64,000 nucleotides of DNA from contig OZ007569.1 of assembly GCA_963931925.1 (NCBI GenBank), forward strand, positions 65,425,980 through 65,489,979. The letters are read 5' to 3'. The position numbers and the translations under genes are program-made. The stretch comes from Onchidella celtica (taxonomy: Eukaryota; Mollusca; Gastropoda; Systellommatophora; Onchidiidae). The notes under the pieces are model-generated. The model searched no databases. It saw nothing but the letters and a program-made list of their open reading frames with translations, and was not told the origin of the DNA. Each line of letters opens with the position of its first letter. The stretch's first letter is position 1. Below, piece after piece: positions 11,901-26,900 of the stretch.

Positions 11901-14900
11901 ATAGTAAGTGTCAATATGAAAGTAATTCACCTGTTTTTGTGGAGAACTGGAAAGTTAAATTCATTTTATCAAATTCTCGTAGGAACTGTTACCTTCAGTA
12001 ACTTGATGTGTTTTATTTCATGACAGGTGATTAATCATATAGGAAGAAGGGCAAAAAATCAAGTTACTATACTTAACAAAATCTAGGCTTCGGGAACTAC
12101 CATACCTGGTGTAAAATGGAATGTGAAGCTCACAGTACTCAAAGTTGTTCTTTATTTGGTCATTCAACTTTAACTGAACTGTTATGGAGGCTTTGGTATC
12201 TTCTGGCTGCATGAGAGAAATGAATAGGATTGACATAAATATAAATATAATGTAGACAGGAAAAGTATACGTTGTTTTAACCATCATATACAACACTTCT
12301 GACAAAACTTGTATGAAGGTAGACAGCACTAATGTTCACATGTTTTAAAATAATTCAATAAATTAAATTGACAGTGTAGAACAATTAAAATTCTTATAAT
12401 ACAAAGGTGAGAATCCAAACAACACATTTCAGAACTTATGACCAATATATAAATCCCTTTGATAAATACCATTCACTCCAGATGTAACATTCTTAAAAGC
12501 AAATACCACAGACATTTCAAGTTTGCTTTTACCAAATCTGATTACAGGAAAACAAGTCAAGATCTTCTGAACAATTAAATAAAACGATCACATTTCTCAT
12601 ACAGAAAAGAAGGGTAGACAACTTTTTTATAAGTAAAATTCTATTGTTTGCCATGACTGCTCTCCTTAAACCATTTAAAAAGTCCAAATTTCTTTCTTTT
12701 CTTGATTCCAAATTATGATGAAAGACTACCCTTACACTGAAACTGAAAAAGCTGTGCTGCTATACAGATCTGTGATACTGAAATGTTCACCTTCATATGA
12801 TACACTCCAAACACTGGCAGCTCTAGCAATCGCTTGACTGTATAGTGACAGAGAGTGAAGTTTTCTGTGGGTGGGGAGAAGCGCACCCTTCTCGGAGCCA
12901 ATCCAGAATCACTACTAGTCTCCCCTACATAGTAAAATATATAATACATTCCTATTCTTATGATATGTCTTCAACTGAATATGTGTACGTACACTTTTCA
13001 TTTATGATGAATAATTGAACAGTTTGGTTTTACTTACTTTTTTTTTAAAGGAAATTAAAAAGTTGGATTATATAAAAATCACGTGTCTTATGACACAGTC
13101 AAATAGTCTATATGCAAAATGCCACTTAGTTTTCAAATATCAAGGCTATATCATTGACTTTCACCATTCTAATGGCTGTACACTAGAACCATGGGGGGTG
13201 GGACTTTATGGCCAAGTGTATGAAAAGTGGGTGATGGGGGTTTAAAATTGCCAAAATCGAGCATATTTACTTTACAGATGGCCCCGGAATTGAAAATTCA
13301 ATCAAACTGCTCAGAGTTGGTGACTAACCCAAATTTAGCCAATCTGCCCTCTGTACACATGGATGCACGATCAACATATCAAGTGGTATGCTAAGTCCAT
13401 CTCCTTGGTGTGTGATGCTCAAGGCAATATCTGTACCATGTCCTTCAAAGTCTGCTTTGCATATCACAGACCCATACACTTGGGACGTGTCCTGCCACAT
13501 TTCTTGGGCACACTAAAAGAGCAAATAATGCATTGATGGGTAAAATATATACTCAACTTTGCACATTTATTTTAAACACGTTTCATTCACAGACAAGATC
13601 TTATCAGATAATATCAATTTCCTGTGACAGCTCACAAAGAATTTGTAGTCATGACTCAATCAAATAATGGTCTGATTTCTACATTGAGTTTATACTCATA
13701 ACACAGAACACTGTGAGATAAAACATGAACAAAGCCCAGAAAAGAAGTGTAAGCAAACATCCAAACTTCCTTTGTCTGACTATTTTAAAATCCGTGTTGC
13801 AATGACCAGGCCCCTTGAAAAGGTCAAAACTTATTTAATTACTTCCATTTACAGAATGCGATTGGCCTATTTTGTGCAACAGTTCATATAATTCATATCA
13901 ACGTGTTTTCATAGTTTGTGCAAGTACAAAACAATGCTTTTACCTGAGATGCACTAATACTTTCTGAAACACATATCTGTAGCGCTGCTTTCCCTTTGTA
14001 ACTTGATGCCCTCCAAGCTGGCAACTAGGGACACACCAATAACATTACTTATGACACCTTATACCTCATAATGACCAAAAACTCTTCACTGAAGGATGGT
14101 CAAATCTTTAATTGGAATGTACAAAATCTCCACCCAGCTTTTGATATCAATTTATAAAAATGCAGTCTTTCAAATGAAAAATTTAATTGCTGATGTAATA
14201 ATAACAATAACAAAATAACAAAAATGTAACAACAATACCAAAAAAATTTAAAAAACAATGGTTAGCTACAAAACAAAACATTTCGACATTGTACAAGAAT
14301 TACTAAAACGGAGACATACAAATGTTACAATTCAATGAATAATAAATGTAGTAAGCTATTTCATACATGCTTTATGCACCTACAAAAACAAAACACAAAA
14401 TAGACAGCTCTGGAAGGAGTTAAAAAAAAGAATAACCCAGTTATGTGGGACAATAAACACACAGAAAATTCACTGAATTATATTTTCTTTCATTGTCCTA
14501 TATCAAGGGCCACAATGGTAAATCATCATATCTCGACTTTTTAAAAAAATTGAGATATCTGGCACACTTACAGCCCCTGACAGTATGCAAGTTGTGATAT
14601 AAGTTGGGGGTTAAATTCTGAAAAATTAGGATTAAATAACAGTTTCTTTTTAATAGCCTAACTATTGGCTGATAAAGAAAATTATTCACTGTTCCAGAAT
14701 TCCTCGTGAAAATTTTGCAAAAATCGAGTTACAGTAGTTTAAAATGTGGCCCTCGACAGGAGAAACATTTTACACAATTTCTGCAGCTGTTGCAATGCGG
14801 CAGATTAGCATCTGGACTAAAATTAAATATGTGCAACAGACTTAGAACAAATGGCAACAGATGGGCTTTATCTATGGCATACTAAATAAGCTCCTACGAT

Positions 14901-17900
14901 AAAAAATACTAAAACTTCACCTAACCTCTGTAATTTTATCCAATCATTTGAACAATCTTGCAGTAAGCAAAGCCACACAATAAAACAATGTAACTGGGAC
15001 CTTGGCAAGGTTGTAGAGTAAATTTTTATGCTGTTATAAGCATGCTATTATTTCATATTTGGATAACTTACCTTGTGTGATTTTGACACTGAGCAAGGTT
15101 TGTTTGAAAGACGTGCCAGAATATTATCTACTGATGTATCCCTCACATTCCCAAATGGAGCAGCTTCATTCAGGAAAGCAGGTAAGTCTGATAGTCTACT
15201 TGGAAACTGAAGCAAATTGTTGACCAAATTATTACCAAAAAAAGAAAACAAACTTTAAAATCTATGCACAAGAAGGCACAAAAATTGTTATTGGTCTTAA
15301 CAAATCCTATCCCCAGCTTTTATGCAAATGAAACATGTCAAAAAAACATAATTCGTGATTTATGTCTGAAAATTGGTGTGTAAGATTCAGAATTACTCAC
15401 ATTTCCTTTGACAATGGCCACTGCCATCTACTCAACACATTTATGCAAGTTGATCTTCTCCATGATTAAGCAGTCCTGGAAACATCACTATTTCAAAAAA
15501 GTGCTGAAAAAAATGCTATTTCCCACTGCCTAAGTAGTGATATATATAGGAATCAATCTAATTGGGACAACAGAAACTCAACTTTTTACTTTACATATTG
15601 TATGCAAACTGGATATAAGCCATATACCTGTACTGACATTATTTAACATTAATAACAATAATACAAAATTTTCTGAACACGAGGTTTTATTCTAATGATG
15701 TCATGCTTTGAAAAAATGAACCTACGGCTAACGCTATCTAGTGGAGGAAAATGCTTACATCTTGTTTTGGGACTTTGAGATATTCAGCTAGAGTACCCAA
15801 AAGAGCAAAGCCAAGTGACACTGCTGGGCTGAAACAAAAAAAACAGTAAACACTTATCTTATTCTTAACATTTCAGCAATATTTCATGAATGTAAATCAA
15901 CTGGAACTGACAACTGCTGTGAAGCACTCTTCAGTTAAAAATTCACCAACCACAAGTAAAATTATCTATGACCTTACAATGATTCATGGCTTGTCAGATG
16001 ATAAAAAAACATGTCGAAGCTAAATTCATAAATTATAAAATGAGAAGAGTCTCCAATATTTACAAAATGTCCATGTGAATGGGCTTCGCTTGTTAAGTGC
16101 CTTATCATCTAACTGTTTGGGATACAACTACTCTGAAATTACAGGTAGTCAGCATGGAGTCAAAACAGCTAGTGTAAGGTGACTGATTGGCCAGTGTGTC
16201 AAATGTAGCCCAGCTAGCTGTCATTTCACGTGAAGACAATTGTCTATCTTTTGTTTATTCAACTATCATCAATGTTTCATACTTCGTGACTATGGGACAA
16301 AGTGGTAAATAGGAGTTGGGGTGGAGTGGGGGAAGAGGTGTGCAATTGTACTTTAAAACATCTTGTGACTGGGTACAAATTTTGGCATTGACAGCTGTGG
16401 TACAAACAGGTTACTTAGGCACCTACAAGTGGGATCATCCAACCACAAGCACCACACTGAGGTGTCAGCAGTGAATTAGTCGTGGCTCTCCACAGCATCA
16501 ATCACTATGATAAACATGTAATCCTGTTAGTTCAGGAATTCACCAAGTTAGGGAAATCAGATAATTCTGGCAGGAAATGATGTATGCCTGTGGTCAGGGT
16601 TCCTTCTGTACTTCAATGCCAATGATCCTTTAGACTGTATTGACTGTTTTTGACTGACTTATGAATAACATATGGCTGTTCTAAGAAAATGATAAATTAT
16701 GTGGCAATATTAATAAAAACTCTTGATAGGGGAAAGCAAATCTTGATTTCATATCCTGCTGACAAAAAAAAAAAATTTAATTCGCAGATTCATTGCATTA
16801 TAAAAATCTAAATTCCAACAAGTGCAAATTCTGATTAAAGATGTCAGCAATGGCTATATATAGCACAGAAATAAGACCCCAGTATCACTCAGAGGGAGTC
16901 AAGTTGTGAACTGTTAAAAATAAACTGGAAAAAAAGACATATATATGCAACAGGTTTGTTTTTAAAAAGCCTGTACTAAAAGCAAACAGTTCTTGTGGCA
17001 GTGGATTAACACATAAAAACTCACAAGTTTATCAATGGTAGATTTGAAGTATTCTCTGAAGATACGCCCTCCTCCACCAGTGGCAGACAACAAAACAGAA
17101 ACCCATGCTGTAACAAAACAGATTTAAAGCAATGAAATGCAGATATATATAAAATGTTTTACATCAGTGTCATTAGATCACAATCTAAAATAGATCTGGG
17201 GGTTCTGGGTGGGAAAATGAAATATGTCTAAAAACAGACACATTACTGGATTGTGCAAGACTTTATACGTGTATAGAAAAACACTGAATTACAGAATATT
17301 TAGAAATTTCACATTTCTCATACAACCTAAAGTAATGCTAAAGCTAAAACAGATGAAAATTAAAAGTAGGTTTTAAATCCAAATCTGCAAGGTCATAAAG
17401 TAAAATGCAAGATTAAACCACTGACTCACATGGAGCATTTGCAATGTAACTGTCGATATATAAATTTCTAAAGTAATGAGCTCTATATATCCAAAGTCTT
17501 CAATCTCATTGTATATTATATCATGTAAATGTTATGAAATAATACTTAGAGAGCTTGGAAGATATAGATGAGATAGGCCCAATGTTCTTTTCAAGAATTG
17601 AATAATTACTTTATCTATACAAGATGCTATCAGCTGTACTATGAGATGGACAAACAAAACCAGATAAGGCCTACCTTGTCAATAGCTACAACAGGCCACA
17701 ATGTCCCCTCCCCTGTAACAATTCTGTGGACTGGTTTTTGAACAGGTAGGTCACACTGATCTCTGCTTGGCACAAACTGTAAAGCATGACAACACTTTAA
17801 AAAGCACAAAAAGTTGCCTAAATTGTATATCTTTCTCAAGGTTTTAGCCAATTGTGTATACATGTGAAACGGTGTGCCTTATGGAATGACACTTTAATTA

Positions 17901-20900
17901 CCAAGTTGTTACATGTACTCCAGTGGTTTCACTGTGTTACATTGTAAACATTACACATCTGGCATAAAAAACCTGTCAGTTTGAATGTAAATGCCAAAGA
18001 CAGTCACCATCAGCATAAATATTTGTACACAGCTGTTAAATACTACAAAGTGTCACGGGTACGCATGTCATTAAAGTATGTAGAAAAAGAATGAACATAC
18101 CCAAGTACATGTACGAACACATTACATTGGGAGCTTGACATTGTGAACCTATTAATTTGTCTTGAAGCTATCAAAACAAACCAATGCAGTTTTCAAAAGT
18201 TAAATTGATAAAATTTCAAAAGTGACAAATTTTCAAACTGCCTGAACAAGCAAAAATCACCCAAATATGTATGTTGTTATATACTTTCGCAGTGTGAACT
18301 ACTTGCCACTTTGTTAAATGATAACCACGACACATTCAATTTTGTACATCATAAACCAATGTCAATTCTCTCTACTCTCATCTTTCTTTGTCTGTATTTT
18401 TCTTTTACTTCTACTTATCTATCTCTTTTCAGTACCGAACCCATTGAAGTTATAAAAAAACGACAGCAATGACACAGTTCCAGCAGATAAACAAAACAAC
18501 AAACAAGTACACAAAGAACATTAAGAGTGGGTGACTACAATGTATATTACTTTATTAGTGGCATTAACAAGCACCCACTCATCAAAGAAACCACCTCATT
18601 TTCTGCACACAAAATGCATACATGATAATTTAATTTTTCTCTTATATCTCATTTAAAAATAAAAAATTTTTTTTAAATTAACACTATAAAATTCATATCA
18701 ATAACATATGAACAGTTCATATCATACATGAAATTACCTGGGAAGCACTGTAGGTCTGTGAGATTTCTTGCATGAACAGGGGAAGCAGCTGTGATGCAGA
18801 TGGAACTGGTAGGTAACTTTTTCCTTGTAACAATTTTGCTCTCTTCTCCACAGTTGGAAAACTTCTGTATAGGCAAATGAAATGAAACAAGACTTGACTG
18901 AACTGTGTTTGTTTAACTAAAATTAACATGCACCTGCATTGATTGACGCATTGCACAGAATTGTGGAATTTCAAAACTAGGATACAAACTCCCAGAGCTG
19001 GTTTGCATAAACTTCCACAACTTCTCATCATTTTCACAGGAACATCTTGAAGTAATGGTGATTTTTTCTTTTTCCCCGTATTATAAAATTCTGGCCCACA
19101 GGTTACGAAAATAAATACTTTGATTACACAGTTCTCATGTTTCTGTTGGGCCAGGTGCACACACGTGACTTTGTTCCACTGCAGTAGCGTCACATTTTCT
19201 GAAATCCAGGGGACTAAATGAAGACAGGCACACATGTGAAACATGGGCACATTGCAAAGAACAAACATAAAACCAAAACATGACTGCAGTACACTGCATG
19301 CCTAGTCTTACAAACAGACCGAATATGGATGAATAAATCAGAGGAAAAGGATGGATGTGCGCTCCGAAAAAATAAACAACCACATGTTTAAAGAATGGCC
19401 TTTTTAGAATTTTAGAAATATTGCATAAAGTATTGATTTCTCTTTGATAAAACTAAAATTAATTTTAGTTGTACAGTGACCCTGCGAAATTACAAACTAG
19501 CTTTTGTGGGATTTTCAGGAGCTTATTTAATATTGAGCATGTGCAATGCCTTCTCTATAACTATAAACACAAAATTTTGACAGTTAAATGCCTTCACAGC
19601 AGTGTTATGTATTCACATGAGAGCCAACATCAGAGCCAAACTATTTTGTTTTATTGTTCATTTTTATATCTTTAATGATTTTAATGTTGTTCTTTATTTC
19701 TGTAAATATGAGAAAAAGTTAATTTTTTTATCATAATAAAGTTTTCAAAAAAAACAATAGCTTCAAAATCTAAGATTTGTTGATTCATGTAGGAATATCA
19801 ATGAGCAATCTGGTGCTGCTATCAACAAAATTTGCTTCCACCAACAAAATGTAGATTAGATGTTTTACACTATCTTAATCTTCCTATGATTTGTGTGTAA
19901 AGAGACTGGTGGATGCACATAATTGTTACTTGAATGAGTGGATAGAGAATGTATAGAGAGATACATTTATGTGAGACTAATGAATGACCAGACAGACAAG
20001 CTGTGGATGATTTATTATTGAGCAGGGCAGAGCTACACTTCAATGGACTGAATCACGGAATGGCAGAGGGTCTGGCGTAACTGGAGGCATATGAATAAAA
20101 ATATAGTTTGATAAATATGGGAATTATGATCAAGAGTTAACTTTATACATGGAAGTAGTGACACTTCTCTTGAAATGATGCTACACTGACACAAACAATC
20201 CAACATGATAAAAGAGTGAACAACACATTATTCATGTTCAATAATGAAATTTAATCCAATTTGTCATCCAGTCTCAGCACTCTGGTAATGTGAGAAAATG
20301 AAAGACGTCAATCAGGAAATGAACCATAGAGAAAGGAAAGGAAGATTTAGAAAATGGCACACAGTAAAGAAAGACCAAACCAAGCAACAAGAATATAACA
20401 TTTTATTAATTCCACATAAATTTGTGACAGAAACAAAAATTGCATCAATATGAATAAGGCAAACTAACTGCGGTTTCCGAATTTAGAGTCTCTGTCACAC
20501 CTTTCTACCCCTTTTCTCTATAGCCATATCTTAGTGATACATATGACAGTAAGAAAATAAAATATGAAAAGTGTCACTATGCAGCCCTTTCAGTTTGAAA
20601 ATGTCAAATTTTTAACTATAACTATTATACATCTTTATCAAAGAATGTGTTCAATGCAGTGTTCAAAAGTGAATGCTTCATCAATTACCCAAATCCAAAG
20701 ATTTTTTTAGACAGTCTAATTCTATTTCTTAAGATCAGCAAAAGATTAACATGAACACAATTGTTCACTGTAATGTATCAAACCATGAATGAAAAATCCT
20801 TATCTCAAAAATCTACAAAACCAAATACATACAAATTTGCTGATATCTTTATGTGCACACATAAAAGAGACCTTGTATAATGTGCGAAATCAAAATGAAG

Positions 20901-23900
20901 AACTTAAAAAATCCAGGCTTTCATCCCATATTTTGCATACTATGACTAGTATGAGTAATGTGAATTATTCTGAAAGACACAATGATTAAATCAAAAAAAA
21001 TTTGACTTTCTAAGTTCACAATATCTTCACAGTTAAAGTATCTTTTACAATCTGACTACCTGTCTTTGTTTATTTTGCTATCTTGTGATAATAAAAATCT
21101 GAAATTACAAAAGAAGTGTCTACTCAATCATTACTGTCATTGCTTCATATGGTTAGCATGTTTTTTTTTTCTCCAAATTACATCCAGGTACAAATTCACT
21201 TAAGAAAGTCATTCAGAATTCAAAGAGGTCGAGTACGAGGCTTTCATTTCTAAAACCAGCAAGTAAGTCACGGAAGATCTGCCGTGCATCTTCAAATGGG
21301 AAACCCTCCCTTCCATCAGTGAGTTGCAGATACTGCTGACAGACAGGATTTTGATTGAGCCTGTCACTTCTGCAAGCTTCAGGCAGAGAACGACAGTCCA
21401 CAATAGTGCTATAACTTCCCAGATCTCTCTCACAAAGGTCAATCAATATCTCAAGGTTTGCGCTATTAAAATCATCTGCTGACACTTGAGTGGTTTCAGG
21501 CACTGCGGTACTGATTCCATCACAGGAGTTGGATGAATCTGAAATCAATAAAGCTTTTTGTCTAAAGCAGAAATAGCGGAAAGGCAAGTAGAGAATATTC
21601 TGACAGCTCTTTGCTTGTCAATAACAGACTATACAATCTTAGGTTATCTAGTGTTGGAAACTCCACAGGCTATTGACATATTCATACAATTTGAGGGTTT
21701 TGTCTTGCCGATGAAAGTAAGTACCTCATGCATTGTAAATTAATTTCATATTACAAACAACTGCAGGCTAGCAACCACTGTTGAACTTTTATCTTTTCAC
21801 TGGTTGATAATTTTCTTCCTTATTATTTAAAATATTTAGGTTGTTAAATCAGCTCCAGTTTGCAAAGTCAAGGAAGGATGACACTGAATATGATTTGAAA
21901 ATACAATGACTAAATTGACAGAAAAACACTGTCGAGGGGTAAATTTGTTAAGTTTCATGTGCCGAAATTTGGAATTGGAGAGAATCCATCTTTCCCTGAC
22001 AAAAATTCTGCAAGAACAAATCTCAACTTACATACCTACCAACATATCCTGAGAATAAACTGGACCTGGCAAAACAAAATTTCCAAGTCTACAATAACTG
22101 TTACTGTCTGTTACAATGCAAAGCTGTTGTACTCACCTGAGTTTCTGAGAGCTTCAAACCTTGCGTTAGTAAACTCCTCAGAGAACCCATAGCCCCCACA
22201 TGCTCTTACAATCATTCTGGCTTTGAATTCCAACTCATCCACACAAGAGTCATTGTTAACATCATAATAAGTTTCCAGATCATCCTGGACTTCAGTGGCT
22301 GTAATGGTCCCATCACTGTTTTCATCCACAGAAGTGAGAAGATTTCTCAGTTTCCGAGCAAAGCTTCCACTGCTGCCATCATCATAGCTTCCAAAAGGTG
22401 CGCCCCTGTCTGCTGAGGTAATGAAAGTATAGACTTCACACGTATTCCTGCATGCGTATGGTGGTGACCTGCACAGAGGTGGGAGCATAGAGCAGTCATT
22501 GTTGGTAACGTACAGTATGTGTTCAGCTTCACACATATTAATAATACTCTGAATAATATTGTCCAGGACATCCTCCATTGCTTGAGGTGAATCATCTGGA
22601 TTGTTTTTTATGTTCTCAACTGAAAATCCTGTGCAATTAGAAGTGTCATTTCCAGGCTGGTGATTGATGTCATAGAACTGTTTGGCAAACTCCCTGGAGA
22701 AGCCCAACCACAGCCAGCCATCAGTCCATTCCTCAGGGGTCAAACAACCATCAGAGTTCCTGTCATTCCTTGTCAAATCTGCAACTATCTCTTCGTTTGA
22801 GAAAAGACCATTATTATCCATGTCCAGGGTGCTGCCAAGAAACCGTAGTCGAATAAATAAGGGAACATTTCTGCCAGAAAATATAGACTGTCCCCATGAC
22901 ATTGGGCAAAGAAGAGCCACAAGGAGTAAAATGTTTAAGGCCCCCTGGAATAAAAAAAAGAATATATAGAATATAATATATATATATGGTGCACTTTGTT
23001 GCTGGACCATTAAAAAATAGCATCAGAAATCCCTAACAGAGCTAAATACCTTCACAAGGTCTCCTGATTTCTAATCTTTGAGAATGTTAAAGAATAATTA
23101 CCATTTAGAAACAGTTAGAGAAGTACAGAATTCTTCTTTGAAAAACAATTCTTAAAATATTTCACGACAATTATTTTCACCACTTCTTTCTTTCTGAATA
23201 TACAGTTCATGTTTTTATTGGATTTTTTTTTCACACTGTTTGCCCATTTTCACTGTGATCTATACATATTTTATATTTCTGAATCTATTCAACAGTTTTC
23301 ATTTAAATTGCACTGAACTTAATTTTCTTACCAAAAGTTCAAGAATGGCATGCACAAAAACGAATTAAGGTGCCACTCAACAAGGATCAAGAAGGTTTAC
23401 TGATTAAAGTTGACTATATGATATGCTGTTACTCTTAGCACTGAACATTTTACAGTTCATCTAAATTTTCCCTTGACACATCATGATTAATGGTCAGAGC
23501 AGTTTTCCAGAGCGACAATATACATCTCATTAAATTTTGAACTATCGTTTTTGGCTTGACTTAAAGAGAAAACTTTACAGCTGTGTTTCATCCAATGTGC
23601 TGTCACAACTTCAACAGAAAAGCAATGAGTACTTACCATTACTGCATCTGAAAGAACACTCTCCTGCGATGCTTTCGTCTGTCCTTTTATCTGCCATTTC
23701 AAAACTTGCATGACAGCTAGGGAATTCCCAATCAGCAAGTTTTGAAACAAACTATTTTAATTACTGGGCAGGTTGACATGCCAGTAAATTTACTTTTTAA
23801 AGGTGAGAGGCTACACTGCAATCTAGACCAAAGTACTGTATGCAGCAAAGTTGCTGTGACAGATAAGGATCTTTCTGTTCATTAATCTGCACCCGAAAAG

Positions 23901-26900
23901 CTAAGGTTTCCCAGCAAAATCATGCGGTTACTGGAAATGCAGTCCCCGCAATAGATCACACAGCTGATGTTCTATTTCAATTTCCCGTTTTGTCACTGGA
24001 AATATTCATGAACTCTGCTACATTTGGCCACTGCAATGTGAGGAATCTGCACATTAATCTGGAACGACTTTCATGAACAAGTTACATGCATAGCACATCT
24101 TTTTTTAAACTGATTAGTGATTTCCTTTGGGGTTTTCTGGCACATCAGTTCATAATAATCATACAGTTCTGTTGCATTTTCTTCTTAATTGCATACTGAA
24201 TTCTGATTTTAGATAATACACTTGTGCACTAATCCATTTCTTTCTCGCCATCTAACAATCTGATCCACTTTAAAAAAAAGTTCTGCTTACAGCTCTCCTA
24301 ACCTTTGAAAATTGTTTGCAAAAGTCAGAAAAACGAAAGGGAAAATGGGACAAGAGAATCCTCTCATCAAGCAGCATCTGAATTTACATGCTCAGCTTGT
24401 TCAGAAAACGAAAATATTTCATTTACATCAAATGTCAGTATGTGTCTCGGTAAAGGTTTTCATTGTTATACTGACCTCGCTGGGTGGAGAGACAGAAAAT
24501 GAGCTGACAAGTTGCATGATTCATCCAGTGCAAAATATTAGCCATACAACCACAGTTTACATTGTCAAAATTTTCTGTAGCAGAAAGAAGGCAAAGAAAG
24601 TCAAATGGTTACTGTCTAGTCTTGGTAAAGGTCGCTACTAAGTTTGAAGAGGTTGATGCAAACAATGTTAATTGAAAAGAATTCTACATTAAGTACAAAG
24701 CTTTCAAAAGCTAGCACTTATGATCCATTATGATGTTCATTGGTAAATTCGAATTTGAGAATGACAACCCTATTCCTGTGGTGGATTTTTCACGAAAGAT
24801 TTGAAGGAAAATGTGACAATGTCATTAATGAAGGAAGCTGGATCATTCTGAAATTTCACTAATTTTTGCAAAAGGCTATAAAACATCCATGTAAAATGAG
24901 GTGGAAAAAATGCCATTTTGAAACAAATATATTGCCACACGCAAGCTTGACAGCTATGTGATATTTCATACTGGCAGGACTGAAAATATTTATCTTTATA
25001 TTAAGGCTGTCAGTTCTCTTCACACCCAGTAGATTTTTATAGTTTTTCCTCAAATAAAAGAAAAGAGAAAATGCTCATCACATACTTATACTTCTCAGAA
25101 AAACAGGGACATGTAGGGGTCATCCTCCTCCCCCCCAATCATTTTTTCTGTGTCATCAACTTTTTCAACAACATTTTCAAGAGGCCTCAACAAAAGAACA
25201 AAATCACAATGGCAAGGTCCAGAGCAATACATAAGTCATTTTGAAATTAGGCAAATTGTTCATAAGGAAAACCCTTACAAAAATACAAGAGGATCACAAA
25301 AATGGGCTGGAATGCCACATTAACACATATAAAATGGTAACAAAATGCCTAGAAAAAGTAAGTATGTTTGAGGTAAACGCACAGGCTTAAGGTGTTGTTG
25401 TTTTTTTTGGCCGTGTGCTGCTTGTGAATTCTTGAACAAGATCAGATCCATTATCTGCTTGCTTAAAAAAGCAGTAATAAATTTTTTTAATCATAACTCA
25501 ATTTCCAGTGCCAACACATAGAGCTAGAAGACAGTTACTTTCTTATATATGAGGGTAGCAGAAATTCTTCAAATGCTGGCCAAATTCTTTGACTATTACT
25601 ACTCAGCATGAGAGCTATACATCCCTTTCCACTTGCAAATCACAATCATGACCACCCCTTGAAGCATGTGAGTTGATTCTGATGGTTCATTTTCACTATC
25701 AATATCACTTATTGTCAGCATAATTCCTTTCTTTGCTTATCCATGTGTATAGTTTTCAAGTGCTTCATTGTCACTACTACAATAAACTGTGCCATCACTT
25801 GTTTTGCTTCATACTTGCATACAAATTATCACTTGCATTCACACAAAAGACACTGGAATTCATTCAAAAACTGGCATGAAAAACTGATCAGAAGAAAATA
25901 AGAAGTTGCAAAACTGCATATTATAGTGGCCACGATGGTTCAATGAAATTTTCAGTTGCCAGATATTAGACCACTGATTGGTGTGATGTGCAGAAAAACT
26001 GAATTGGGCAATGACTAGCTGGCACTACATGGCTGGAAAGTTCTGTACCATTCTTGTTTCATCTCTTCCTAGACTTACTTACTATAATTTCTAAGTGTGA
26101 CTTTTCTGATTATATTTTCTACCTGCCGCTTCACAAACACTGTTGGCAATCATGAACTCAGTCCTTCTGTCAATTGTGAGTGTGCATGAGAAAACCCGGC
26201 ATAAGTCGGCAAAGCTGATTTTGAGAAAAACGGCTTTGAAGTAAAAGTATGGGTCCGACACAAACTTCCAACTTGGCTGTTGTTTAGGAGACCGTGGCAT
26301 GTTACAGGGTAAACTGTAGATGAGCAGTGAACAGTGTTTAACATCTTTGCCTGTCAGTTGGGGGACCGTGGTTTGAAATGGAAGTAAAAACGGCTTTGAA
26401 GTGAAAATATGGGTCAGACACAAACTTCAAACTTGGCTGTTGTTTAGGGGACCGTGGCATTTTACAGGGTAAACTGTAGACGAGCAAGTGAACACTACTC
26501 ACTATGATCTCTATAAAGGCTTTGTAATTAGACTACGGTCTCCTAACAAGATTAAAAAACTTCCGACTTGGCTGTTTCTAGGGGACCGTGGCCTGTTACA
26601 GGGTAAACTGTAGATGAACAGTGAACACTACTCACTATGATCTCTATAACAGTTTTGTATTAGACTATGGTCTCCTAACAACAATCACTCCAATATTACT
26701 TGGACAATTAGCTATTGCCATCTATAGGGTTAAATGCCATTTTCTCAAAATCTTGTTTTAGGGGGTCACTGACTTCAATTTATCAGAAATGTCTTGTCTT
26801 TTACAAAACTCAAAATGTTATGTTGCCAACTTATGCCGGGTTTTCTCATGCACACTCACAATTACTAAAGTGAGGCAAGCCATGTCATTTGTTGACATGA

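Noticed and set aside
17025-17107. A frame of AP5M1 exon 4 reading SATGGGGRIF, which first suggested a different (FAAP100-like) protein
   Set aside because: The splice phase requires another frame, which reads LFCCLPLVEEG and matches AP5M1.
18717-19268. 183-codon minus-strand open frame
   Set aside because: Only 18864-18738 is coding (AP5M1 exon 2). The upstream part is intronic with no homology, and a clean acceptor precedes 18864.
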